A stretch of 64,000 bases of DNA, taken from positions 83,737 to 147,736 of the forward strand of contig JALSTK010000117.1 in the NCBI GenBank assembly GCA_026983775.1, written 5' to 3'. The notes below the pieces were generated by a model. That model was not told where the DNA came from. It was given only the letters and a program-made list of their open reading frames with translations, and made no database searches. Source of the DNA: Calditrichia bacterium. GTDB taxonomy: Bacteria > Calditrichota > Calditrichia > Calditrichales > Calditrichaceae. The position numbers and the translations under genes were made by a program. Below, one piece after another: positions 11,030-20,197 of this stretch; positions within the stretch are counted from its first letter, which is position 1; every line of letters starts with the position of its first letter.

Positions 11030-13207
11030 ATGTATTGTAAAATGAGAGTATCCGTTTTAATTCTTTTCCTGTTGCTCCTAGGACAATCTTTATTTGCCCA
11101 AAATCGTTTAAAAGTATCGGTTATAAACGCCGATGACCACCAGCCGCTGGTCGGCGCTAATGTCTATTTTGATTCCCTGCAAATCGGCGCCTCCACAGAT
11201 GCCGACGGTTTGGCCCGAATCGAAGGTATTCCTGATGGCCGGTACAGATTGACGGTTTCTTATGTGGGTTATCGAACAAAAAACATACCGTTACACTTTC
11301 CGAATATAAAATATAAGCATCCGCTCACTGTGTTACTGGAACCGGCGCCCTTCAGTAGCGAACAAATTGTGGTTACTTCCACACGCAACAACAGTGTTCT
11401 GGCTAAAACGCCGGTACGCATCCAGGTGCTGGGCAAGGAAGAGGTACATGAAGAAATTGCCATCCAACCGGGTAATCTCTCTAAATTTCTCGGCGAATCG
11501 AGCAGCATTATTACCCGGCAGACTTCCGCCGTAAGCGGGGCCATAAGTTTTCGTCTGCAAGGCTTACCCGCGCGCTACACCCAATTACTTAAAGACGGTT
11601 TCCCCGATTTCAGTGGCCTGGTCTCCGGATTCAGTCTCCTGCAAATTCCACCGCTGGACTTACAGCAGATTGAGATTACCCGCGGATCCTACTCCACCCT
11701 GTTTGCTAACGGTGCCGTGGCCGGAATTGTCAATCTCGTTTCCCGAAAACCAGCCGTAAAGCCGCATTGGGATTTATTGTTTAACCGAACCAACCTCCGG
11801 GGTACGGATATCAGTTCTTTTTACAGTGCCGGATCCGGCCGGGCGGGATGGACCCTTCTATCCAGCCAGAGTCTGCAAAATGCGGTAGATGTAAACAATG
11901 ACGGTTTCAGCGATATTCCGCAATTCCGCCAAACCACGCTCAATCCGCGTTTTATTTATGATTTTGACGAGAGTACCTCGCTGATGATTAGTCTGAAATC
12001 TTTCTTTGAGAATCGTCTCGGAGGCGATATGAAGGTTATAAACAGCGGCGCGGACAGTACCCATATCTATATTGAGAAATACCATACGGCAAGGCTGGGG
12101 CTGAATCTAAGCCTCAAAAAACAATTTACGGACAGTGCCTCGCTTGCCTTTAAAACTTCTTATCAAGACTTCAATCAAAATGCCGCCTTGCCCGGAACGT
12201 ACTTTTCCGGTAAACAAAAATTCGGTTTTGCCGAACTAAGCTGTTTTAAGCCCGTGAAGAATCATAAGTGGGTCGGTGGTATTTCTTTTATCCATAGAGA
12301 GTTTAAACAACAGAATAAAAAACTAAGCGCATGGTACGATAATCGGTTCACTACTTTTAGTCTATTTGCCCAGGACGACTGGACTGTTACCTCTAAATGG
12401 ACGGCCCATGGCGGCTTGCGCTGGGATTATCGTTCGGGGAAACGTTCATTTTTATTACCGCATGCCGCCCTGTTATTCAACGCCGGCCGAAATTTGAAAT
12501 TGCGCCTTTCAGGCGGTTTTGGTTATAGTATGCCCGATTTGCATGATGTGGCACCTACTAAGGCCTACTACACTTATCATATTTCGCCCTTGTCGAAATT
12601 GCATGCAGAGCAATCCCGTGATATTTCTTTCGACGCCACCTATCACTATATTTACGGTGAAATGGCTTTAAGCCTGAATCAGGTTTTTTATGCCACCTGG
12701 ATTGATCAGGCCCAGTTCCCGAGTTATCCTTCCGATGGTGCACCGCTCTATATTTTTAGCAATCCCTTGACCGCCAGAGGGGCCGAAACCCATCTGGTAA
12801 CCAATTTTGACACATGGGAATTATTTATTGATTACAATTACGTCGATGTCTGGCGCAGTCTGACGGGTAAAAGGGAAATATTGCCTTTCACGCCGAAACA
12901 AAAACTAAACATTACCGTCACATACGAGCAGGAAGGAAACTGGCGCACGGGATTAGAAGGATTCTACACCGGGCGGCAGTTTTTAGAAGACGGCCATAAA
13001 GGACGCGACTATTTTATTTTCGGTGTAATGTTTGAAAAAAAGTTAAGCAAATTTTCATTGATTCTAAATGTGGAAAATGTCTTGGATGAACGGCAAAGCA
13101 AATATGGGCCAATTGTTTCCGGGTCTTTGACGAATCCTGATTTTAAAAATCTTTACATGCCTATTGAGGGTCGGGTGGCCAATTTAGTATTATGGTTGAA
13201 ACTGTGA
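11030..13207 (+). CDS. TonB-dependent outer-membrane receptor with CarboxypepD_reg-like domain
   Basis: A 725-residue receptor importing a ligand through the outer membrane with TonB energy. A signal peptide (hydrophobic core LILFLLLLG, cleavage likely after LFAQ) is followed by a carboxypeptidase-regulatory-like beta domain (about 30-105, with LVGANVYFDS and YVGYRTK), a plug domain (about 110-245, including PARYTQLLKDG and GIVNLVSRKP), and a C-terminal beta-barrel ending in hydrophobic LVLWLKL. Start is either ATG at 11030 or ATG at 11042; neither has a strong Shine-Dalgarno site, and the second gives the more usual signal peptide. It is transcribed alone, with no TonB/ExbB or substrate enzymes beside it, so the ligand (siderophore, cobalamin, sugar or peptide) cannot be told. 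Confidence 0.93.
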   Translation: MYCKMRVSVLILFLLLLGQSLFAQNRLKVSVINADDHQPLVGANVYFDSLQIGASTDADGLARIEGIPDGRYRLTVSYVGYRTKNIPLHFPNIKYKHPLTVLLEPAPFSSEQIVVTSTRNNSVLAKTPVRIQVLGKEEVHEEIAIQPGNLSKFLGESSSIITRQTSAVSGAISFRLQGLPARYTQLLKDGFPDFSGLVSGFSLLQIPPLDLQQIEITRGSYSTLFANGAVAGIVNLVSRKPAVKPHWDLLFNRTNLRGTDISSFYSAGSGRAGWTLLSSQSLQNAVDVNNDGFSDIPQFRQTTLNPRFIYDFDESTSLMISLKSFFENRLGGDMKVINSGADSTHIYIEKYHTARLGLNLSLKKQFTDSASLAFKTSYQDFNQNAALPGTYFSGKQKFGFAELSCFKPVKNHKWVGGISFIHREFKQQNKKLSAWYDNRFTTFSLFAQDDWTVTSKWTAHGGLRWDYRSGKRSFLLPHAALLFNAGRNLKLRLSGGFGYSMPDLHDVAPTKAYYTYHISPLSKLHAEQSRDISFDATYHYIYGEMALSLNQVFYATWIDQAQFPSYPSDGAPLYIFSNPLTARGAETHLVTNFDTWELFIDYNYVDVWRSLTGKREILPFTPKQKLNITVTYEQEGNWRTGLEGFYTGRQFLEDGHKGRDYFIFGVMFEKKLSKFSLILNVENVLDERQSKYGPIVSGSLTNPDFKNLYMPIEGRVANLVLWLKL

Positions 13208-13558
13208 TCTCTTCTGAAAAATCGGATCGGATTTGAAGGATTAAAAAATTCAGGGTTCTATATCCTTTTGTGCGGGTAAGCTAATTATTAAAATTCACAA
13301 TGATATCGATTTTTCAAATAAAAAATCCCGGCAGATATTCGGCTAAATTACCTGAATTTTTCATTCGGCCCTAACGGGACGACCCAAAATACGCTCTTAT
13401 CATTTCCAGCCAATAAATTGGCGGGCTAATCTCAGATTTTCCCTCCGGGAAAAGGAGTACACAATCAAAAGATAACAGCCTTAAGTTGCCCCAGGATCGT
13501 TTAACCGTGAATTTAATACTTTTTTACATACCTTTACATTTAACCTGAAATTTCAAAG

Positions 13559-13681
13559 TACAAATAACAAAAATCAAATAAATCCCAAAAAACAATAACT
13601 CAAATATCAAACAACCCTTCATCCCTTGGGTGACTTATTAAATTTTGGATTTTGGCGCTTATTTGTTGATTGTTTTTTGTA
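13559..13681. repeat. MITE-like imperfect long inverted repeat
   Basis: The arms at 13559-13594 and 13646-13681 are imperfect reverse complements: 27 of 36 positions match by hand alignment. They are separated by 51 bases and made largely of A/C-rich then G/T-rich sequence (CAAATAAC... and ...GTTTTTTG). The whole could fold as a long hairpin. Arms of this composition resemble non-coding interspersed repeats of environmental bacteria; whether it is multicopy here cannot be seen from one window. Confidence 0.55.
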
Positions 13682-13839
13682 ATTTCCAAAATATCACTCT
13701 TGCAATTCGGTTTTAAACGGCTTTTAACCATCGCGTTCGTAGTAATCCACACGATTGGACATAGAACGTTATTTTCCCTGAGAGAATCCTGCCCACATTA
13801 AATGACCGAGCCCAAAGAATACAGATTGGTTAACAATAA

Positions 13840-13925
13840 ATCCCGTCAGGGATGTTTGCTATTAGCCCGGCGATTCATCGCCGGGAAAGGGTAGATAAAA
13901 AAGTAGCATGTCCCGTCAGGGACAT
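13840..13925. repeat. REP-like palindrome cluster
   Basis: Three palindromes occur in 86 bases. ATCCCGTCAGGGAT (13840-13853) and ATGTCCCGTCAGGGACAT (13908-13925) share the core TCCCGTCAGGGA, a stem with a GTCA loop. Between them lies CCCGGCGATTCATCGCCGGG (13866-13885), a 9-bp stem. Such arrangements are typical of REP elements mobilised by REP-associated Y1 tyrosine transposases; no transposase gene is present in this window. Confidence 0.7.
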
Positions 13926-14271
13926 TTGAATAAACCTCGGAGCCCGTCCGTTAACCGAGAAAGCCGTCTCCCCCACCGGGCGAGCCAAAAAACAGGTAAT
14001 TTTAAAGATTTAATTTCCCGTTACATAGTGTTTTTTATTCAAATTTCGATCCATTCCGTTTTTTTCAAGAAGCGTGTTGCAAAATAATTTTTAAGTTAGA
14101 GAGTCTTTGGGAAAAAAGCCGAAGATGGAATGGATGAAGGATGCCCTTTACGAATATGCATGAGAGGAACAGAGGAATCATTACCCGAAATAGGAAATAG
14201 GATGATTTATCCCGAAGTGGTATTATATAAATAGCCGCACCCGTCAGCCGCCGGGCAGGAGCGAAGCCTGT

Positions 14272-14291
14272 GGCTACTCATATGAGTAGCC
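14272..14291. repeat. 20-base perfect palindrome
   Basis: GGCTACTCATATGAGTAGCC is its own reverse complement. Immediately upstream, CAGG and CCTG flank AGCGAAG (about 14256-14270), a second small stem, so the pair resembles another REP-type element or a cruciform. It is not placed to terminate a nearby gene. Confidence 0.6.
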
Positions 14292-14784
14292 TTCGGATAC
14301 TATTGTTTTTAAATACAAGATAAACGAAACCATAAAAAATTGTTTCATTCCTTTTATTAGCCTTCCGTTAATATACGGCTTCACAAGAAACCCGGTAGAG
14401 CCAAGTAACGATTTATTTACAGTCCATGATTTCTGCATATTTTTCATTCAAGTCTAAGCGAATGAAAAGAATATCTGCTGCAGATCCTAATTCTTCTTTT
14501 ATGTAGATTTGTAAATCCCAATATTTTGCCAATAAACATGGTTAACTCATACAGATCGACATAGAACCAATTCATTCCGTGCAAGCAGCAATAAAGTGGA
14601 AAATAATTTATGAAAGGTATTTTGAAGAACCGCACCGAAGATTTACCGTATAGAAATGAATGATAAAATAAGCAATCCGGTCGGGCTTTCCCTCTAAAAT
14701 TATAATATACTTTTTTCTTGTCTCTTTTTTTTAACAAAAAAACCTAAATATTCTTGATTTACTGCCGAAATAATATTATCATTG

Positions 14785-14828
14785 TGGTGGAAAATTCCTT
14801 ATATTCCCATTAAATGGTTGAAAATCCC
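14785..14828 (+). promoter_or_regulatory. Putative MraZ-box direct repeats (dcw operator)
   Basis: Two 14-mers, TGGTGGAAAATTCC (14785-14798) and TGGTTGAAAATCCC (14815-14828), match at 12 of 14 positions and start exactly 30 bases apart, 15-58 bases upstream of the mraZ ATG. MraZ of other bacteria is known to bind spaced TGG-containing direct repeats in its own promoter and repress dcw. That these are its sites is inference from position, spacing and motif. Confidence 0.55.
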
Positions 14829-14842
14829 AAAAGAAGGAAACC

Positions 14843-15319
14843 ATGGCTGTTTTAGACTTTGCCGGCGAATATTATAGCACTTTGGATAGTAAAAATCGTG
14901 TGAATATCCCTTCCGCGGTACGGAAAATATTTGTACCCGAAGCAGAGAATACGATTGTATTCACCCGCGGCTTCGAAATGGAGAACCTCTATGCCTATCC
15001 GTTGAATGAATGGAAACGGCTTACCAATAAATTACGCACTCTAAATCCCCTCGAAAAAAAGACACGCGATTTTATACGTCTATTCGTTGGCGTAGCCCAT
15101 GTAGTGACCCTGGACGGACAAGGGAGGGTAATCATTCCCGATCGCATCCTGAAAATGGGTCAAATCGACAAGGAACTACTGATCATTGGCTCGTTAAACA
15201 AGCTGGAAATCTGGAATCCCAAAATTTATGAAGATTATCTGAAAAGAGAAAATATTAATTTAACCGACTTGGCCGAACAAATCAGTTTTACGGATATGTT
15301 CTTTGAAAAAGGTGAATAA
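14843..15319 (+). CDS. mraZ: Transcriptional regulator MraZ
   Basis: First gene of the dcw cluster. The 158-residue protein has two SpoVT/AbrB-like swapped-hairpin modules, each with the MraZ DxxxR motif: D15-R19 (DSKNR) and about 94-98 (DGQGR). In other bacteria MraZ forms ring-shaped oligomers and represses its own operon by binding direct repeats upstream. Such repeats are present just before this gene. The ATG follows AAGGAAA. Its 3' end overlaps the start of rsmH, so the two are translationally coupled. Confidence 0.96.
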   Translation: MAVLDFAGEYYSTLDSKNRVNIPSAVRKIFVPEAENTIVFTRGFEMENLYAYPLNEWKRLTNKLRTLNPLEKKTRDFIRLFVGVAHVVTLDGQGRVIIPDRILKMGQIDKELLIIGSLNKLEIWNPKIYEDYLKRENINLTDLAEQISFTDMFFEKGE

Positions 15320-16244
15320 ATTACCGTTTTACCATGAACCGGTACTTGCGCAGGAAGTTTTGCACTATCTTTTAATAAATCCGGATGGTATCTATTATGA
15401 TGGTACTCTGGGCGGAGGCGGTCATGCCCTGTTATTTTTACAAAAACTAACGTCACAGGCTTTGTACATTGGGGTGGATCGGGATGAGCAGGCCCTGGAA
15501 TATGCAAGAAGGCGATTATCCGCCTTTCATAATGTGGTTTACTACCACGGCCTTTACAATGATATCGGTTCCGCGCTACAAGCTGCAAATTGTAGCCGGC
15601 CGGATGTGATTTTTCTCGATCTGGGTGTTTCCTCGCACCAGATAAATAGCGATCAGCGCGGGTTTGCCTTTCGTCCACATATCGCTCTGGATATGCGGAT
15701 GGATCGGGAACAAGCCTTAACTGCTGCGGATATTTTGGCTGAATATGAGGAGAAAGATTTAATTCGGATTTTCAAAGAATACGGTGAAGAACGCCATTCC
15801 CGGCGTATAGCCCGTGTCATTGTCAGGCAGCGCTCCGAAAAGCCGCTACGTTTCAGTGACGACCTGATTTCCGTGATCGAACGCTGTGTGCCGGGCAAAC
15901 AAAAAATAAAAAGTTATGCCCGTATTTTTCAGGCCCTGCGTATAGAAGTCAACCGTGAGCTGGATATTCTGAAAGAGGCTCTGGAGCAAGGTCTGAATTA
16001 TTTGAAGCCCGGTGGTCGTATGGGAGTGATTTCCTATCATTCTCTGGAAGACCGTATGGTAAAGAATTTTTTCAAAGAGCAGGAAAATCCCTGCACCTGT
16101 CCGCCGGAATTGCCTGTTTGTGTTTGTGGGAAGCAGCCGCGACTGAAGCGTCTCCGGCCCTGGCTGATTATTCCGACGGAAGAAGAAATTAAAAAGAATC
16201 CCCGCGCCCGTAGCGCTAAGTTTCGTGTGGGAGAAAAATTATGA
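15303..16244 (+). CDS. rsmH: 16S rRNA (cytosine-1402 N4)-methyltransferase
   Basis: RsmH (MraW) methylates N4 of C1402 in 16S rRNA using S-adenosylmethionine. The 313-residue protein shows the family start PFYHEPVLAQE, the SAM-binding GTLGGGGHA motif, and the late SYHSLEDR(M/I)VK motif. The start is TTG at 15303, inside mraZ, or GTG at 15312; both overlap the end of mraZ and neither has an obvious ribosome site, which suggests coupling. The last codons overlap the ftsL ATG as ATGA. Confidence 0.95.
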   Translation: MKKVNKLPFYHEPVLAQEVLHYLLINPDGIYYDGTLGGGGHALLFLQKLTSQALYIGVDRDEQALEYARRRLSAFHNVVYYHGLYNDIGSALQAANCSRPDVIFLDLGVSSHQINSDQRGFAFRPHIALDMRMDREQALTAADILAEYEEKDLIRIFKEYGEERHSRRIARVIVRQRSEKPLRFSDDLISVIERCVPGKQKIKSYARIFQALRIEVNRELDILKEALEQGLNYLKPGGRMGVISYHSLEDRMVKNFFKEQENPCTCPPELPVCVCGKQPRLKRLRPWLIIPTEEEIKKNPRARSAKFRVGEKL

Positions 16245-16639
16245 CCGGTGAGACAAGAAAACATACAAGAAACAAGAAGAAAAATTACAAGAAGAGTATC
16301 GGCGGTCTGACCATTTTGATGAGCATTGTGTTTATAGCTTTTCTAAAGATGTACCAGACTTTTAGTATCGATTTACTGATGCGCGATATCCATTCTCTGG
16401 AACAACAAAAAAAACAGTTGGTCAATCAGACCGAGCAATTACAGGCTGAAGTAGATCGTTTGAGTAATATTGATCGCGTATCCCGTCTGGCTGCAGAAAA
16501 ATATCATTTGATGAATAATACGGACCCCATTCAAGTTCTGCAACTTAAGGACAGTCGGCGCCTGAACGGCATCCAGCAAAAATTTGCCGAACGATTCGAA
16601 AAGAAGAAAGATTCATTTAATCTGGCCGGAGTGCATTAA
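16241..16639 (+). CDS. ftsL: Cell division protein FtsL-like
   Basis: A 132-residue bitopic membrane protein. A basic cytoplasmic tail (about 1-24) precedes one membrane segment (about 25-48), followed by a periplasmic coiled coil (HSLEQQKKQLVNQTEQLQAE). This size, topology and position between rsmH and ftsI identify FtsL, which joins FtsB and FtsQ to activate septal FtsW/FtsI. Sequence conservation in the family is low, so the assignment rests mainly on topology and place. Its ATG overlaps the rsmH stop by 4 bases. Confidence 0.87.
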   Translation: MTGETRKHTRNKKKNYKKSIGGLTILMSIVFIAFLKMYQTFSIDLLMRDIHSLEQQKKQLVNQTEQLQAEVDRLSNIDRVSRLAAEKYHLMNNTDPIQVLQLKDSRRLNGIQQKFAERFEKKKDSFNLAGVH

Positions 16640-16643
16640 CCTT

Positions 16644-18716
16644 ATGGCTAAGCAGACAGTTCTAAACAGGGCGCGTTTGATTTTTGTTGCCATCGGGATC
16701 ATCTTATTATGGTTGCTCTTGGAGTTTAATCTTTTTCGTATCCAGGTTGTGGATCACCAGCTGTTTAGCTCAGTGGCCAGGCGCCAGTATCTAAAGAAAA
16801 TTCCTTTGCCTGCCATGCGCGGCAATATTTTCGACCGTTACGGGAACAAGCTGGCCGGCAGTTCGATCCATTATGATCTGGCAGCAGATCCCACTCTGGT
16901 TCAAAAACCGCGGCAGATGGCTCGCCTCTGTTCAAAAATACTGAACCGACCTGAAAATTATTTTGCGGCCAAACTCAGCCGGAAGTCCCGTTTTCAGTAT
17001 TTGGGACGAAAAGTGTCCGAAGACAAGGCGAAACAAATACTGGCTTTGCATGATCCGGGATTAATTCATTTCCCCAATTTCCGGCGTCAATATCCCTACG
17101 GACGTTATGCAGCCCAGCTACTGGGCTTCACGGATCCGGATGATAAAGGATTGGGCGGTATCGAATTGCAGTATGAAAAACAGCTTCGGGGGCAGGCGGG
17201 GGCCGCCGTTTTACAATATGACGGTCCGCGCCGGGTTTTTTACAATGCGGATAATCCCATGCGGCGCCCCAAAGACGGACTGGATGTATATCTGACTTTG
17301 GACAAGAATATCCAGACCGTAGCCGAACAAGAGCTTTTAAAAGGCGTTAAAAAAAGTAAGGCCAGGGCGGGTATGGTGGTTATCCTCGATCCCAATAGCG
17401 GAGCGGTTTTAGCCATGGCCAATTACCCCGGATTCGATCCCAATCGACAGCAGAAATTTTCGGCAGAGGAAAAACGGAATCGGGTCATTGCCGATTCTTA
17501 CGAACCGGGTTCCACGATGAAGATTATGACTGCCGCCGCCTTGTTACAGGAGCAGATTCATAAAGCGGATGATATTGTGTTCTGCGAAAACGGGAGTTTT
17601 AAGTTATATAATAAACATTTTCATGACACAAAAAAACATGGCTGGCTGAGCTTTCGTAAGGTAATCGAAAAATCATCGAATATCGGTATGATTAAGCTGA
17701 GTATGCCTCTGCCCGCTTCCACTTTTTTTCGTTATCTGAAAAGCTTCGGCTTCGGTACGGCAACAGGAATCGGTTTGCAAGGTGAGTCATCCGGACGATT
17801 GGATAACCCGCAAACCTGGTCCGGACTGTCCAAAGCATCTATTTCCATCGGCTATGAAATAGGTGTCACGACTCTCCAAATGGCCACAGCCTATGCCGCG
17901 GCTATAAACGGAGGATATCTTTATCGCCCGTATGTGGTGGATCATTTACAGGATACTCAGGGAGATATATACGATCAGAAGCGGCCACAGATCATTCGTC
18001 AGGTAATATCCAAAGAAGTCAGCGACCAACTCAGATCCTTTATGCGCGGTGTGGTTGATCGCGGTACAGGGATAAATGCAAAGTTGGATGAGATCATTGT
18101 CGGCGGTAAAACCGGCACGGCCCGGAAAATGGATATGAAGACAAAACGGTATGATCTGAACAGATACACAGCTTCCTTTATCGGTTTTGCTCCTTTCGAG
18201 CATCCGCGATTCGTTTGTGCGGTAGTGATGGACGAACCTAAAAATGGGCATTTCGGGGGCAAAGCGGCGGCTCCGGTATTTCGTGAAATCATCAGACGCA
18301 TTATTCATTTGGAGGCAGATAGCCGGCCCTCGCAACAAACTCAGCCGGCAAAGCAATTGATTTTTACCCGTACCCTGAAGGACTTACCGGACATCACCGG
18401 ATTTCAATTACCTTCTGCCGTTGCTTTATTAAAGGCGAGGGGGATACGATACCGGGTTGAAGGCAAAGGATCCGTTGTAGATCAGATCGTTCTCAGGAAG
18501 AAAAAGATCATTTTGCATACAAAAGAGAAACTGTCCGTAGGGAAAAAAGTACCGAATTTAATCGGTTTAACTTTACGGGAAGCATTGGCTAAGGTTGATC
18601 TGTCCCGCTTTCGCGTACAATTGGACGGTACCCGAAGCGGCATTGTGCGCAGACAGTCACCGTCACCCGGTACAGTCATTAAAAAGCGCAGTTCACTTTT
18701 ATTAACCTGCCGCTAG
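16644..18716 (+). CDS. ftsI: Septal peptidoglycan transpeptidase FtsI (PBP3) with PASTA domains
   Basis: A class B penicillin-binding protein of 690 residues with one N-terminal membrane anchor, a dimerisation domain (MRGNIFDRYGNKLA) and a transpeptidase domain: YEPGSTMK (SxxK), SSNIGM (SxN) and GGKTGTARK (KTG). The C-terminus carries two PASTA-like repeats (LPDITGFQLPSAVALLK and VPNLIGLTLREALAK). PASTA modules are familiar in Gram-positive FtsI/SpoVD and occur in some Gram-negative lineages. I start at ATG 16644 (MAKQTVLN), 4 bases after the ftsL stop; an open frame extending 20 codons upstream would overlap ftsL and has no support. Confidence 0.95.
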   Translation: MAKQTVLNRARLIFVAIGIILLWLLLEFNLFRIQVVDHQLFSSVARRQYLKKIPLPAMRGNIFDRYGNKLAGSSIHYDLAADPTLVQKPRQMARLCSKILNRPENYFAAKLSRKSRFQYLGRKVSEDKAKQILALHDPGLIHFPNFRRQYPYGRYAAQLLGFTDPDDKGLGGIELQYEKQLRGQAGAAVLQYDGPRRVFYNADNPMRRPKDGLDVYLTLDKNIQTVAEQELLKGVKKSKARAGMVVILDPNSGAVLAMANYPGFDPNRQQKFSAEEKRNRVIADSYEPGSTMKIMTAAALLQEQIHKADDIVFCENGSFKLYNKHFHDTKKHGWLSFRKVIEKSSNIGMIKLSMPLPASTFFRYLKSFGFGTATGIGLQGESSGRLDNPQTWSGLSKASISIGYEIGVTTLQMATAYAAAINGGYLYRPYVVDHLQDTQGDIYDQKRPQIIRQVISKEVSDQLRSFMRGVVDRGTGINAKLDEIIVGGKTGTARKMDMKTKRYDLNRYTASFIGFAPFEHPRFVCAVVMDEPKNGHFGGKAAAPVFREIIRRIIHLEADSRPSQQTQPAKQLIFTRTLKDLPDITGFQLPSAVALLKARGIRYRVEGKGSVVDQIVLRKKKIILHTKEKLSVGKKVPNLIGLTLREALAKVDLSRFRVQLDGTRSGIVRRQSPSPGTVIKKRSSLLLTCR

Positions 18717-18730
18717 GATAAGGTCAAAGG

Positions 18731-20197
18731 ATGAGCAAACAACGTTTAAAAAAGATAGATGAGGTTTTTCAGCATATGGCTCTGACCATTCCCCGGGAGC
18801 TGAATAATCAAATGATGAGTGGTATTGCCTATGATTCACGTCGTATACAGAAAAACAACTTGTTTATTGCCGTTCCAGGTTTTAAAAGGGACGGACATCA
18901 ATACCTTCCTGTGGCCGCAGAAAGGGGAGCTCTGGCGGCAGTCGTGGAACGTAAAGTCAACCAGGTAGACCTGCCTCAGATACAGGTAAACGATTCACGG
19001 CAAGCCATGGCCGAAATAGCGGCCAACTTTTATCGTCCGGAAATAGATGCTTTACAATTAGTGGGTATTACGGGAACAAACGGTAAAACAACCACTTCGT
19101 ATCTGATCCGATCCATTTTAGATACGGCTCACATAAATAGCGGATTAATCGGCACGGTTGCTTATGAATATGGCGGAAAAAAGTTTCCGGCTCCCAATAC
19201 CACTCCGGAAGCGCCCGATATCTGTCGTATGCTCTTTGAAATGCAGCAGGAAGATTACACAAGCTGTGTTCTGGAAGTATCTTCTCACGCCCTGGCTTTA
19301 AAACGGGTGGAAGGGCTTCGCTTCCGGGTCGGTCTGTTCACGAATTTAAGTCGCGATCATTTGGATTTTCATCACACCGAAGAGGCCTATTTTCAGGCTA
19401 AAAAACATTTATTCGATCTTCTTACGGTGGAGGGGCAGACCGTGGTGAATGCCGATGATTCCTATGGCCAGCGTTTGATTGCCGAAAGTGAACGGGCCTG
19501 TATTACGTACGGATTGAATAGTAAGGCGCTGATTTATCCCATAGCCAGTTCCATGGATATGGCAGGGATGCGGCTTACCATCAGCACCCCGCCCGGTGAA
19601 CTTGAAATTCATTCCTCTTTAAGCGGACAATTTAATGTCTATAATATTTTAAGCGCGATTGGAGTGGCTCTGGCCATGCATATACCGCTTGAATCCGTCC
19701 GAAAAGGTATAGAGCGAGTGAAAGAGGTACCCGGTCGTTTGCAATCTTTGCAAATTAAAAAAGATATATTTGCCGTAGTGGACTATGCTCACACCCCGGA
19801 TGCTCTGGAAAAGGCATTACAGGCCTTGCGTCCTTTGGCCAAAAAGCGTTTAATTGTTGTCTTTGGAGCCGGTGGGGATCGCGATAAAGGGAAGCGTCCC
19901 TTAATGGGTCAGATAGCAGAACGTCTGGCCGATTATGCGATTGTCACCTCGGATAATCCGCGCAGCGAACCACCACGAGCCATTATCGAAGATATTCTGG
20001 CCGGAATGAATAAACCCGAAAAAAGAACGGTTATCGAAGATAGACATCAGGCCATTGCTCAGGCTGTGGCTCTGGCCGAACAAGGGGATCTGATTCTGAT
20101 TGCCGGGAAGGGGCACGAAACCTATCAGGAAGTCAACGGCGTAAGGCATCCTTTTGACGACCGCCAAATCGTTCTGGAGGCAGCCCGAAGTGAATGA
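18731..20197 (+). CDS. murE: UDP-MurNAc-tripeptide synthetase MurE (meso-DAP type)
   Basis: Adds the third residue of the stem peptide to UDP-MurNAc-L-Ala-D-Glu with ATP. The 488-residue Mur ligase has the ATP loop GITGTNGKTTTSY, the EVSSHAL and TNLSRDHLDFH motifs, and DNPR (TSDNPRSEPP), the signature of enzymes that add meso-diaminopimelate rather than lysine. The cell wall is therefore predicted to be of the DAP type. The 3' end overlaps murF by 8 bases. Confidence 0.96.
   Translation: MSKQRLKKIDEVFQHMALTIPRELNNQMMSGIAYDSRRIQKNNLFIAVPGFKRDGHQYLPVAAERGALAAVVERKVNQVDLPQIQVNDSRQAMAEIAANFYRPEIDALQLVGITGTNGKTTTSYLIRSILDTAHINSGLIGTVAYEYGGKKFPAPNTTPEAPDICRMLFEMQQEDYTSCVLEVSSHALALKRVEGLRFRVGLFTNLSRDHLDFHHTEEAYFQAKKHLFDLLTVEGQTVVNADDSYGQRLIAESERACITYGLNSKALIYPIASSMDMAGMRLTISTPPGELEIHSSLSGQFNVYNILSAIGVALAMHIPLESVRKGIERVKEVPGRLQSLQIKKDIFAVVDYAHTPDALEKALQALRPLAKKRLIVVFGAGGDRDKGKRPLMGQIAERLADYAIVTSDNPRSEPPRAIIEDILAGMNKPEKRTVIEDRHQAIAQAVALAEQGDLILIAGKGHETYQEVNGVRHPFDDRQIVLEAARSE

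Larger units (their letters stand above)
13208..14842. other. 1.6-kb gene-free region rich in repeats
   Basis: No convincing coding gene is present between the TonB receptor and mraZ. The region carries an imperfect long inverted repeat (13559-13681), REP-like palindromes (13840-13925), a 20-base perfect palindrome (14272-14291) and the putative MraZ operator just before mraZ. One open frame of 97 codons (14444-14737, minus) has no Shine-Dalgarno site and an unusual composition; I do not regard it as a gene. No tRNA or recognisable ncRNA was seen. Confidence 0.6.

Noticed and set aside
14444..14737. 97-codon open frame on the minus strand in the pre-mraZ gap
   Set aside because: No Shine-Dalgarno site, odd composition (many Phe, Tyr, Cys, Arg) and no recognisable family; kept only as a possible remnant note.
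13208..14842. tRNA or CRISPR array in the long gap
   Set aside because: No T-loop (GGTTCRANTCC-like) with matching acceptor stem and no regularly spaced direct repeats were found.
16584..16643. Upstream start for ftsI overlapping ftsL
   Set aside because: The extra 20 residues are not FtsI-like and the overlap is unneeded; ATG 16644 fits the gene spacing.
20154..20189. Earlier ATG start for murF
   Set aside because: It would lie deep in murE without a ribosome site; GTG at 20190 has TGGAGG at the right distance.
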